DNA of 64,000 nt from assembly GCF_044784365.2 (NCBI RefSeq), contig NZ_CP173065.2; one strand, given 5' to 3'. Positions 18,228 through 25,975 of the stretch are shown here, in pieces. The notes below the pieces were generated by a model that worked only from the letters and a program-made list of their open reading frames with translations, made no database searches and was not told where the DNA came from. Both the position numbers and the translations under genes were made by a program. Each line of letters starts with the position of its first letter. Position 1 is the first letter of the stretch. Origin of the DNA: Cetobacterium_A somerae. GTDB lineage: Bacteria > Fusobacteriota > Fusobacteriia > Fusobacteriales > Fusobacteriaceae.

Positions 18228-18912
18228 AGAGGTTTTACAACTTATAAACATCGATAAATCTTATGGTGAAAAAATAGTTACTAAAGTTCTTAATAATATA
18301 AATTTAACATTTTATGAAGGTGAGTTTACTGCAATAATAGGTCAAAGTGGTAGTGGAAAAAGTACTCTATTAAATATAATAGGGTCTCTTGATAAACCCA
18401 CTTCTGGAGATATACTTTTTAGAGGAGATAATATCTCACACTTTACTAATAATGAAATGGCTAACTTTAGAAATAGATCTATTGGTTTTATATTTCAGTT
18501 TCACTTTCTACTTCCTGAATTTACTGTTTTAGAAAATGTTTTAATGCCCACTTGGGTAAAATATGGTTATGACACTGAAAAGGATAAAGAGAGAGCCCTT
18601 GAACTTCTTGAATATGTTGGACTAAAAGATTTTATAAATAGAAACTCTAGTAATCTCTCTGGGGGTCAGCAGCAAAGGGTGGCTATTGCCCGTGCTCTTA
18701 TGAATAACTCTGATATTATTTTAGCAGATGAACCCACAGGAAATCTAGATTCTGAAAGTAGTAAACAGATTTATAAACTTCTTAGAGAAATAAATCTTAA
18801 ATTTAAAACAACTTTTATTATTGTAACTCATGACTCACGTATTTCTGATATGTGTGATCGTGTTATAGAGATTATGGATGGTAGAATTATTAGAGATGAA
18901 AATAAAAAGTAA
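18220..18912 (+). CDS. MacB/LolD-type ABC ATPase
   Basis: A 230-residue ATPase of the LolD/MacB class. Walker A GQSGSGKST is followed by the class-typical IGFIFQFHFLLPEFTVLENV (Q-loop), signature LSGGQQQR, Walker B ILADEPTGNLDSES and H-loop VTHDSRI. It powers the permease encoded just upstream, with coupled translation. A terminator follows immediately. The system could export a macrolide or peptide, or could work on lipoproteins; the MacA-like partner favours MacAB-type export. Confidence 0.94.
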   Translation: MNREVLQLINIDKSYGEKIVTKVLNNINLTFYEGEFTAIIGQSGSGKSTLLNIIGSLDKPTSGDILFRGDNISHFTNNEMANFRNRSIGFIFQFHFLLPEFTVLENVLMPTWVKYGYDTEKDKERALELLEYVGLKDFINRNSSNLSGGQQQRVAIARALMNNSDIILADEPTGNLDSESSKQIYKLLREINLKFKTTFIIVTHDSRISDMCDRVIEIMDGRIIRDENKK

Positions 18913-18918
18913 ATAAAA

Positions 18919-18948
18919 AATGGTAAAATTTTCTTTTACCATTTTTTT
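18919..18948 (+). terminator. Terminator of the MacAB-like operon
   Basis: The 10-bp stem AATGGTAAAA / TTTTACCATT (18919-18928, 18934-18943) has a 5-nt loop and runs into Ts. It can also serve the convergent gene at 18957. Confidence 0.9.
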
Positions 18949-18956
18949 ATTTTCTA

Positions 18957-19652
18957 TTATTTTACAAGATACTTTTTCTCATAATCATCATATATATCTT
19001 TTAAAGTTTTTATCTCCTCTTGAGAGTAACCAGATTCTACTAATCTGTCAAGAATATCATGGTTTAACTCATCCATATAACAGATTGTTTTTTCGTTTAA
19101 TATATTTATAACCTTTCTATACTTTGAGTAAATTTTTGTAATTTTCTCACCTTTTAATAGATTAGTTTTTAATTCCCAATTCATAATCCCATTTAGAAAG
19201 TTTTTATATCTTTTTAAAATCTCACTTCTTAACTTCTCATCTTCAACTAAACTTTCTATTATATAGTCATTTAAGCACTGAACATAAAGCACTCCATTTA
19301 GCTTTAAATTATTTACTGATTCTGAAAATCTAATTTCAGATAAAAATTTTTCTATTTTAATAAGGTAGTGATTTTCTACACAGTCTATAGATAGTATTTT
19401 ATTTATTTTTTCCAACTCTTTTTTCAGAGCTATGTTCTCCTCATGATACTTCTTTAGTTCATCTCCCATTTTTTCCCAATCATAAACTTTTTTACCAGCT
19501 TTTTCCTTAGAGATAAACAAATCATTTTTACATTTTAAAAAACCATCTTTTTTTACAATCTCTAAAGATAACCTTTTTATCTCTTTCTCCATAATCTTTT
19601 GATCTTTTTCAGCTTCAACAACCTTTTTGCTTTTAAATAATGAACTAATCAT
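18957..19652 (-). CDS. Coiled-coil protein of unknown function
   Basis: A 231-residue soluble protein with no signal peptide. Residues about 10-35 and 65-95 are charged heptad-like helices (EKDQKIMEKEIKRLSLEIVK; HEENIALKKELEKINKIL). The C-terminal half has a conserved-looking VENHYLIKIEKFLSEIRFSE and ends SGYSQEEIKTLKDIYDDYEK. The start is ATG at 19652 behind GGGAGGGGGAG; the upstream in-frame ATG at 19670 overlaps that site. It is monocistronic. Its upstream region shares a 19-mer with the HlyD operon. I do not recognise the family. Confidence 0.75.
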   Translation of the reverse strand: MISSLFKSKKVVEAEKDQKIMEKEIKRLSLEIVKKDGFLKCKNDLFISKEKAGKKVYDWEKMGDELKKYHEENIALKKELEKINKILSIDCVENHYLIKIEKFLSEIRFSESVNNLKLNGVLYVQCLNDYIIESLVEDEKLRSEILKRYKNFLNGIMNWELKTNLLKGEKITKIYSKYRKVINILNEKTICYMDELNHDILDRLVESGYSQEEIKTLKDIYDDYEKKYLVK

Positions 19653-19685
19653 AGTATCTCCCCCTCCCATTTAAATTCTTAATAG

Positions 19686-19719
19686 TTACTACTGACTGTG
19701 GTTCTTTTTTCCTGTTTTT
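19686..19719 (-). repeat. Shared upstream element, copy 2 (before the coiled-coil gene)
   Basis: GTTCTTTTTTCCTGTTTTT (19701-19719) with TTACTACT at 19686-19693, matching the element at 15680-15710. On the - strand it starts about 65 nt before the ATG at 19652. Confidence 0.5.
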
Positions 19720-19740
19720 TATTAATAAATATTAAAAAAT

Positions 19741-19880
19741 AAATAAGCAGGTACTGGGAATGTACCTGCTTATCTAAATTAGAAAATTTTTTCATCAATT
19801 TGAGAGAAAATTGATGAGCATTAAAAGTTCAGTAATTGAATTATATATTAAATCCCTTATTTTGTCGAACTTTTAACTGC
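19741..19880 (-). ncRNA. Candidate three-hairpin RNA or structured 3' end of the kelch gene
   Basis: On the - strand three inverted repeats lie in a row. The first is GAGCAGTTAAAAGTTC with GAACTTTTAATGCTC, closing a loop of about 40 nt. The second is CATCAATTT / AAATTGATG, a perfect 9-bp stem. The third is AAGCAGGTAC / GTACCTGCTT, followed by a T-rich tail, an intrinsic terminator (about 19743-19772). The terminator serves the kelch gene that ends at 19942, but about 170 nt of structured RNA between them is more than a terminator needs. Confidence 0.45.
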
Positions 19881-19941
19881 TCAACTTATGTTCGTTATTT
19901 GATTATTTTTTATATTTTTCTTAACTTTTGTATACTTTTTA

Positions 19942-21087
19942 CTAGTCTTTAATTATAGTTCCTTGATAAATTCTTTCACTTCTAACACCTGGTTTTATCT
20001 CTCCATTTATTGAGTAGATTGTCTCTCCAATTTTTACAAGACCTTCTCCACATGGAGCCATAAATGGTACTTGACCTATTGATTTCCAAGTGTTATTAGT
20101 TGCATCATATACTAACATCTCTTTATTCCAATTAAAATCTTGTGGATCCATAGTAAAATAGTTATGTCTGTATTTTTCTAGCTCTTTACCTTTTAATGAC
20201 CCTAACTTAAGGTTTGCATCATCCCAAACATCCTTATTAAATCCACCAATTACTAACATCTCATTACTATTTAATTTTACAGAGTTAGCACCTAAAAGAG
20301 ATATCCCTTTATTTTTTAACTCTACATTTTTTACTTTTACCCATGTATCTTTAGCAAAGTTATATGCATAACCATCTGTAAATGCTACACCTGTTCCTCC
20401 ACCAAATACATATAAAAGATCCTCTGAACCATTATTTAGAATTTGTCCAACTGGCTGACTTCTTTCTGTTCCCGGGAACATTTTTAAAGCTGTTGTTTTC
20501 CCAGTTGTTAAATTATATTTATAAAAATTCTTACTATCTTTTCCATCCTGCTTTCCACTTACAATATATATATCATCACCACGTAATACTGCTACTCCAC
20601 TATGATAATTAAATGGTAACGTTCCTATTGTTTTAACTACAACATCTGTTTTATCAGCATTTAAAGTTATAAATAAAACTTCATTTGATATCCCACTTTG
20701 ATATGTTCCTCCAACATAGTAGATTCCCTTATCTGTAGATATTGCTGTTCCATATCCAATCTCTTTTGGTAGTTGAGTATGCTTAACTAACTCTAAACCA
20801 TTTTTTACTTTTTTCATTAAATATAAATCTGAATAAACTACCTTTGGTCCACCCTCAAGAACTGATTTATGTGGGAAATTTGCTCCACCAGCTACAACTA
20901 CATAGTCACCTATGTTTCCAGCTAAAGGTCCCGCTACCCCTTTTTGTACCTCATAACCTTTTGGAACTGGTAAATCTTTAATATATCTCCAAGCTACATC
21001 TGTGTTTCCACTAGTTTTTGTTGAAGCTCCAGAGCATCCCGTTAATATTAAAGTTGCCATTGATAAACCTAATATGATTTTTTTCAT
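19942..21087 (-). CDS. Kelch-repeat lipoprotein, NanM (sialic acid mutarotase)-like
   Basis: A 381-residue lipoprotein: signal MKKIILGLSMATLILTGC with lipobox LTGC (Cys18). The mature part is a six-bladed kelch propeller. Blades open with recurring patterns such as GDYVVVAGGANFPHKS, GIYYVGGTYQSG, DDIYIVSGKQDGKDS, LLYVFGGGTGVAFTDGY and MLVIGGFNKDVWDD. This blade series resembles N-acetylneuraminate epimerase (NanM/YjhT), though NanM is usually a periplasmic protein and not lipid-anchored. No sialic acid genes lie nearby, so the substrate is an inference. The start is ATG at 21087 behind GAGGAGG. Confidence 0.82.
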   Translation of the reverse strand: MKKIILGLSMATLILTGCSGASTKTSGNTDVAWRYIKDLPVPKGYEVQKGVAGPLAGNIGDYVVVAGGANFPHKSVLEGGPKVVYSDLYLMKKVKNGLELVKHTQLPKEIGYGTAISTDKGIYYVGGTYQSGISNEVLFITLNADKTDVVVKTIGTLPFNYHSGVAVLRGDDIYIVSGKQDGKDSKNFYKYNLTTGKTTALKMFPGTERSQPVGQILNNGSEDLLYVFGGGTGVAFTDGYAYNFAKDTWVKVKNVELKNKGISLLGANSVKLNSNEMLVIGGFNKDVWDDANLKLGSLKGKELEKYRHNYFTMDPQDFNWNKEMLVYDATNNTWKSIGQVPFMAPCGEGLVKIGETIYSINGEIKPGVRSERIYQGTIIKD

Positions 21088-21177
21088 AATACCCCTCCTC
21101 GTTATTAGTTTCAATTCTTTTATATACTTTATCCTTTTTATTTTGTCAAATTTTTTCTAGATGTTTTTATATTTATC

Positions 21178-21206
21178 TTGGTTTTTTTATATTTTTATAC
21201 TATAAT
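21178..21206 (+). promoter_or_regulatory. Promoter of the cysteine-cluster gene
   Basis: TTGGTT (21178-21183), a 17-bp spacer and TATAAT (21201-21206), 46 bp before the ATG at 21252. Confidence 0.6.
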
Positions 21207-21251
21207 TTGAGATAGTATTTAAAAAATTTAACACGATTCTAGGAGAGTTTA

Positions 21252-22058
21252 ATGAATTATTTTTTACATAAAGATTTTATAATTTCTGAAAAGAATAAAA
21301 TTAGAACATATAAATATTTTCAAAGTATAAAAACTATTGAAACTGTTGTTTTCTTAAAAAACAAGGAGTATAAAGCTATTGTTGATGTTGAAAGTTTTCT
21401 TCACTTAACAAATTTTGACTGTTTCAATTGTTTAACTAACTGCTGTGTACAGTTCCCATATGAGTTTAATAAGAGATCTAGGAAAGTTATAGTAGAAAAT
21501 TTAAAAGAGTATGACAATTTAACCAAAGCTGTTTCTATATTAAAGGCTGAAGGGTTAATAGAAAGTGAGATTGTTTCCTCAATAAAAAAGGACAGAATGC
21601 TTATTCCAGAAGAGCATGTAAATACAACTTTTGATAGATGTACTTGCTCATGTGTTCATGTTGATAGACATCTTTGTGCTATTCACAAAATATGTATTGA
21701 CAAAAACTTCTCTTTAGAAGAGATTATTGATACAAAACCTTTATGGTGTTCTATATATCCATTAGAAATTATTCAAGAAGAGGATACACTTTATATTTTT
21801 GTTCCAACTAAAAAGAATAACTACTTAGCTATGAACGACTCAGATTTTCCATGTATGGATATTGAAAAATCTACTTCTCCATACTTTAGAAGAGAAAATC
21901 CCATTGGATTTGAACTTCATGACTATAAACCTTTTTTAGTATCTTACTACTCTATTTTAAAATATGTTTTAGGAGATACTTTTATTAAAGACCTTATGGT
22001 AAATCTTAACTTAAAAGATTCTAAATCAAATGAATTACAATATATACAAAAAATATAG
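21252..22058 (+). CDS. Cysteine-cluster protein (DUF3109/YkgJ-like), putative metal binding
   Basis: A 268-residue cytosolic protein with a CxxC-x3-CC cluster (CFNCLTNCC) near residue 59, a second group of Cys/His (CTCSC, then HVDRHLCAIHKIC) near 130-155, and KPLWCSIYPLEI. That last motif matches the conserved KP-x-C-x-x-YP-x-x-I of DUF3109 and YkgJ-type proteins. These families are thought to bind Zn or Fe-S. No catalytic function is established. A GGAGAG site precedes the ATG. It is monocistronic. Confidence 0.7.
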   Translation: MNYFLHKDFIISEKNKIRTYKYFQSIKTIETVVFLKNKEYKAIVDVESFLHLTNFDCFNCLTNCCVQFPYEFNKRSRKVIVENLKEYDNLTKAVSILKAEGLIESEIVSSIKKDRMLIPEEHVNTTFDRCTCSCVHVDRHLCAIHKICIDKNFSLEEIIDTKPLWCSIYPLEIIQEEDTLYIFVPTKKNNYLAMNDSDFPCMDIEKSTSPYFRRENPIGFELHDYKPFLVSYYSILKYVLGDTFIKDLMVNLNLKDSKSNELQYIQKI

Positions 22059-22059
22059 T

Positions 22060-22084
22060 GAGGCTGACCATAAAGGTCAGCCTC
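22060..22084. terminator. Bidirectional terminator between the DUF3109-like gene and regulator A2
   Basis: Perfect 10-bp stem GAGGCTGACC / GGTCAGCCTC with a 5-nt loop. It abuts the stop codons of both convergent genes. Confidence 0.85.
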
Positions 22085-23485
22085 TTATATATTTTCTAAA
22101 AATGGTTTTAACTTTAATTTATCATATTTTGTTATAGGAAAATTAAATTCAACTAATCTATCCTCTATATTATACTTAGAAAAATCTATATCTTCAAAAG
22201 CTATTACTACCTTAGGATTATTTTTCATTAAATACTCTTCAAAATCAAAAGTAGAAATTAACTTATACATTTGTTCATCTCTTTTAAGCCCAATATCCTC
22301 ACATAAATCTATTATCATATCTCTATGTAAGAAATTATAAACTATAGCTATATCTTTAACTTTTTCAATCTTATTTTGATTATCTAAATAGATATTTGTT
22401 AAAAAAGTCATAGCTAAACTAGCCAAATCAAAACTATCTATCTCTTCAAAGTATTCTTTTAAAAGCTCTGATATCTTTTTATATGGAATTAGATAAGCTT
22501 TTCCTATAGCATTATTAAATATATAAAACTCATTTATATTAAACTCTATTTTATAATCTCTAACTATAATTATTAACATTATCCTTGCTAAAAGTTCTTT
22601 TGTAATTTTAATGTCTGTTTTCGTACTTTCACCAATAAATCTAATTAATTTCTCAGCCTCTATAGTTTTCTCTGGGTACAGATTCATTAAATTGCCTTTA
22701 TACTGTTTTCTAGAAGTTTCTATTATCAAATTAATCTCAAAGTTTGTATAAAGTTTTGTTTTTTTTAAAAACTCTCTAAACTTCCTATCCTCTTCAACCT
22801 CTTCAATTTTTATATCAGTACTAAAATCTTGATACTCTTTTCTTAGTATAGAGATATATGATTTTAATTCTAAGTTTAAAAAAGCAAAAGTATTATCTTG
22901 AATATTCATAAAAGTAAGCATCTCTTTTACAATATTATAGACATTATACTCTTTTTTTAATTCCTGAAACTTTTGAAAGATTCCATCAAAAGCCTTTGGC
23001 AAATATTTTTGTTCTATAGATATTTTTATTAGATATAGATTAAAAAAACTTCTTTTATCACTCTCTTTACCCTCTAAAATAATTCCATATCTAGTTAGAT
23101 TTTTAATCTCTAAATGAAATTTTTCTAAAATCTCCTTTAATTCATTTAAATCATTTGTTAGAGTTCTTCTTGTTACACCAATCTCTTCACTTATTTGACT
23201 TAAATTTATTATATCTGCTTTTAAAAACTTTAAAATTACATACATCTGTCTCTCTTCTGGAGTGAAACTCTGTTTTTTTCTTAATTTTTCTATTATTTTA
23301 GGTACTTTGTTAATCTTATTATGAATGTTTTCTATAGATTCCTCTTCAAATAAGCATTCTAAATCTTTTAAGTATCTTTTAGCTTTAAATTCAGAAATAT
23401 TTAAAATTTGCGCCAACTCACTTGTTGAGTAAACATTTCTTCTTAAGCAATACATGATTTTAAAGTGTATTGATGTTACATTCAT
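22085..23485 (-). CDS. Orphan two-HTH regulator, group A, second copy
   Basis: A 466-residue paralogue of the 8674-10095 protein. The first HTH is at about 10-55 (TSELAQILNISEFKAKRY) and the second at about 90-145 (NLSQISEEIGVTRRTLTND). The C-terminal 85 residues are EIIB-like but lack Cys (IAIVYNFLHRDMIIDLCED, PKVVIAFEDIDF, FNFPITKYDKLKLKPF). No PRD histidine pairs and no linked PTS genes are present, so its signal is unknown. A GAGGGTG site precedes the ATG. It lies 30 nt downstream of the group B regulator on the same strand, so the two are probably one operon. Confidence 0.75.
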   Translation of the reverse strand: MNVTSIHFKIMYCLRRNVYSTSELAQILNISEFKAKRYLKDLECLFEEESIENIHNKINKVPKIIEKLRKKQSFTPEERQMYVILKFLKADIINLSQISEEIGVTRRTLTNDLNELKEILEKFHLEIKNLTRYGIILEGKESDKRSFFNLYLIKISIEQKYLPKAFDGIFQKFQELKKEYNVYNIVKEMLTFMNIQDNTFAFLNLELKSYISILRKEYQDFSTDIKIEEVEEDRKFREFLKKTKLYTNFEINLIIETSRKQYKGNLMNLYPEKTIEAEKLIRFIGESTKTDIKITKELLARIMLIIIVRDYKIEFNINEFYIFNNAIGKAYLIPYKKISELLKEYFEEIDSFDLASLAMTFLTNIYLDNQNKIEKVKDIAIVYNFLHRDMIIDLCEDIGLKRDEQMYKLISTFDFEEYLMKNNPKVVIAFEDIDFSKYNIEDRLVEFNFPITKYDKLKLKPFLENI

Positions 23486-23515
23486 AACTTCACCCTCTTT
23501 TCTTATACCTAAATA

Positions 23516-24904
23516 TTAAACCAAGTTATTTAAACCTTTTTCTATCGCTTTTTTATCTATTTTTTCTAAAACCTTCAGATAGTTAAACGACGATATTTTT
23601 TCAACATTTAAGTCTTGAGTTATCTCATCACTTAATATTAAATCATAGTGATTAACACAGTTTAAATAGTTAAATTTCAAATGGAAAGATGGCATAATAT
23701 CTATATTTATATGCGGTATCTGCTTTTGTAAGTTCTCTTTTAAATATAGATCATGAGGTAGTATTATCTCGTTAAAAAGAAGTAAAATATTACCTATATC
23801 TTTTCTATTTTTCTCTATTATGATTTTTTTCAATATACCCAAAATGACAACTTTATCATAAAAATATATCTTAAGCCCTGTTTTCAATAAAGTTTCATCA
23901 AGTATTTTTAACAATCTTTTATCATCATTATTAAGTTTAGAAGAATACACCTTTAAAATGTTGTTTTCATATTTAAATAGAGACATATAAAGCTTTTTCA
24001 ATAAAAGTTCTTTAAATCCTTTTTCAATATTTTCAATATTTAACTGTTTTTTTAACTCTTTCATCAATAATTTCGCACGCTCTATTATTCCCTGCTCAAA
24101 AAAGTTCTCTTTATTTTTTAAATTTAATAAAAATGAGAAAATCTGTTGTTTATAGTCTTTTGAATAACTTTCCAACTCTTTTTCTACTAGTTTTTTTATT
24201 TCAGCATACTGCTCTAATTTATCATAATCATCAGCAAATTCAAAACCATTAAAAGTATCTACACAAATTTTTAAAGCCAAAGAAAACGCTACAATAAACT
24301 TTGTCGCTGAAACTTCTGAAAAAGTAAATATTTTATAAAGTTTTTCTGAAAGTTCATTAACTTGAGAGTCTTTAAAAAGATTGTAATAAATTGTTGATGG
24401 GGATATTATAAAATCACATTTTACAAATAGTTTTATAAGTTTTTTACAAAATAGATTTTTATCTTGAAGAGACAAGTGAATTAATCTTAGTCCTTTAGCA
24501 TTTTCATATTTATAGCTACTATTGTTTTCTGCTAACATATTTTTTACTACTAAAAAATATCTATTTATAGAACTTCTTGAAATTTGAAACTCATTTTTCT
24601 CTGATTCCAAATTTATAAAACCTTTAAAAATAAATTTTATATATAAATAATCTATAATATCCTCTGAGCTCATAAACTCTTTAGCATTTAAAATATAACT
24701 CCATTGATCCTTTTCTAAATTTAATTGATGTTTTCCATCTCTTACTTCTATCAAATTTAAACCTAAATCATTTAGACTACTATTTAATTGAGATATATTT
24801 TTAACCAAAGTTTTACTGTCTACATCTAAGTATAAAGCTAAGTCATTTTGGGAAAAACGCCCATGGTATAATAAATTTAGTATTCCTACATTTGTAGAAT
24901 TCAA
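23516..24904 (-). CDS. Orphan two-HTH regulator, group B, first copy
   Basis: A 462-residue putative regulator. The N-terminal HTH is at about 15-45 (SQNDLALYLDVDSKTLVKN). The second, at about 95-130 (FQISRSSINRYFLVVKNML), follows a conserved YDYLYIKFI-type block (here DYLYIKFIFKGFINLESE). The tail is EIIB-like without Cys (ILLLFNEIILP, then HYDLILSDEI). It is paralogous along its length to the protein at 58109-59506. The TTG at 24904 is chosen as start because it is 8 nt after AGGAGG and gives MNSTN, aligned with MNDTN of the paralogue. A GTG three codons earlier overlaps the ribosome site. Confidence 0.72.
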   Translation of the reverse strand: MNSTNVGILNLLYHGRFSQNDLALYLDVDSKTLVKNISQLNSSLNDLGLNLIEVRDGKHQLNLEKDQWSYILNAKEFMSSEDIIDYLYIKFIFKGFINLESEKNEFQISRSSINRYFLVVKNMLAENNSSYKYENAKGLRLIHLSLQDKNLFCKKLIKLFVKCDFIISPSTIYYNLFKDSQVNELSEKLYKIFTFSEVSATKFIVAFSLALKICVDTFNGFEFADDYDKLEQYAEIKKLVEKELESYSKDYKQQIFSFLLNLKNKENFFEQGIIERAKLLMKELKKQLNIENIEKGFKELLLKKLYMSLFKYENNILKVYSSKLNNDDKRLLKILDETLLKTGLKIYFYDKVVILGILKKIIIEKNRKDIGNILLLFNEIILPHDLYLKENLQKQIPHINIDIMPSFHLKFNYLNCVNHYDLILSDEITQDLNVEKISSFNYLKVLEKIDKKAIEKGLNNLV

Positions 24905-25021
24905 AACAATCACCTCCTTAGTGTAAATTTTAACACAGTTAATATAAAAAAAATATATGAAAAATTTAAATATTTATAACACAAAAACTTCTACATAGAA
25001 CATATTTTGTACTTTTTTTGT

Positions 25022-25049
25022 AAAAAAAAAGAGTCTAAATAGACTCTTT
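25022..25049 (-). terminator. Terminator of the Mrp ATPase gene
   Basis: On the - strand the stem AAAGAGTCT / AGACTCTTT (25041-25049, 25028-25036) has a 4-nt loop and is followed by a run of Ts. Confidence 0.85.
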
Positions 25050-25054
25050 TTCAC

Positions 25055-25879
25055 TTAGATTTTATTTAATACATTCTTAGTAATTGGACTAAAAATTTTG
25101 TTTATCTCCTCTTTATTTGCATCATATCCCTCAACTGAAAGATTACAAATACTTGATATCATAGGTAGTTCTCCTAATAAATCTAATCCGTTCTCTTTTA
25201 AGAAGCTATCTGTTGACTCTCCATTGAACAGCTTGATCTTAGTTTCACAACCTGGGCAAACTACATAACTCATATTTTCAACTACTCCAACTACCTCTAC
25301 ATTCATTTGATTTGCCATTTTAACAGCTTTTGCAACAATCATAGATATCATATCTTGAGGTACTGAAACCATCACTATTCCATTTAATGGAATAGATTGC
25401 ATAACAGTTAAAGCTACATCTCCTGTTCCTGGAGGCATATCTATTACTAAATAATCAAGCTCTCCCCAGATAACATCTTCCCAAAACTGTTTTACAGCTC
25501 TTCCCACTATTGGTCCTCTCCATAATACTGGATCGTTTTCATTTTCAACTAAGAAATTTAAAGAGATTACTTTTATTCCATCTTTTGTTACCACTGGATA
25601 TATATCATTACCTTTTCCTCCAGCTCTCTCTCCACTTAACCCTAATAATCTTGGTATACTTGGTCCTGTTATATCAGCATCCATAATACCTACTTTATAT
25701 CCTTGATCAGCTAACTGTTTTACTAATAAAGTTGAAACTGTAGACTTCCCTACTCCACCTTTTCCACTCATAACACCTATTACTTTTTTTATTTTATTTG
25801 CAGGATTATTAACAATTCCACAACTTGTAGATTCCTTTGAGCATGACCCTTGAGATGGGCATGAATTACAACTTGACAT
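25055..25879 (-). CDS. mrp: Mrp/NBP35-family P-loop ATPase (Fe-S cluster carrier)
   Basis: A 274-residue cytosolic ATPase thought to carry or insert Fe-S clusters. The N-terminus has a Cys-rich stretch (C4, C7, C13, C20) as in Nbp35-type members. The deviant Walker A SGKGGVGKST is at 38-47, followed by DADITGPSIPRLLGL, the switch motif VIDMPPGTGDVALT and a C-terminal CPGC that would bridge a dimeric Fe-S cluster. Length is standard. It has its own terminator and stands apart from the neighbouring helicase. Confidence 0.93.
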   Translation of the reverse strand: MSSCNSCPSQGSCSKESTSCGIVNNPANKIKKVIGVMSGKGGVGKSTVSTLLVKQLADQGYKVGIMDADITGPSIPRLLGLSGERAGGKGNDIYPVVTKDGIKVISLNFLVENENDPVLWRGPIVGRAVKQFWEDVIWGELDYLVIDMPPGTGDVALTVMQSIPLNGIVMVSVPQDMISMIVAKAVKMANQMNVEVVGVVENMSYVVCPGCETKIKLFNGESTDSFLKENGLDLLGELPMISSICNLSVEGYDANKEEINKIFSPITKNVLNKI

Positions 25880-25975
25880 TTTTGTGTCCTCCTTTTAAGT
25901 ACATAGATTAAGAAAAATTACATTTTCTTATATATGCACATTTTAGTATAGTTTAATTCATTTGTCAATTTCATT

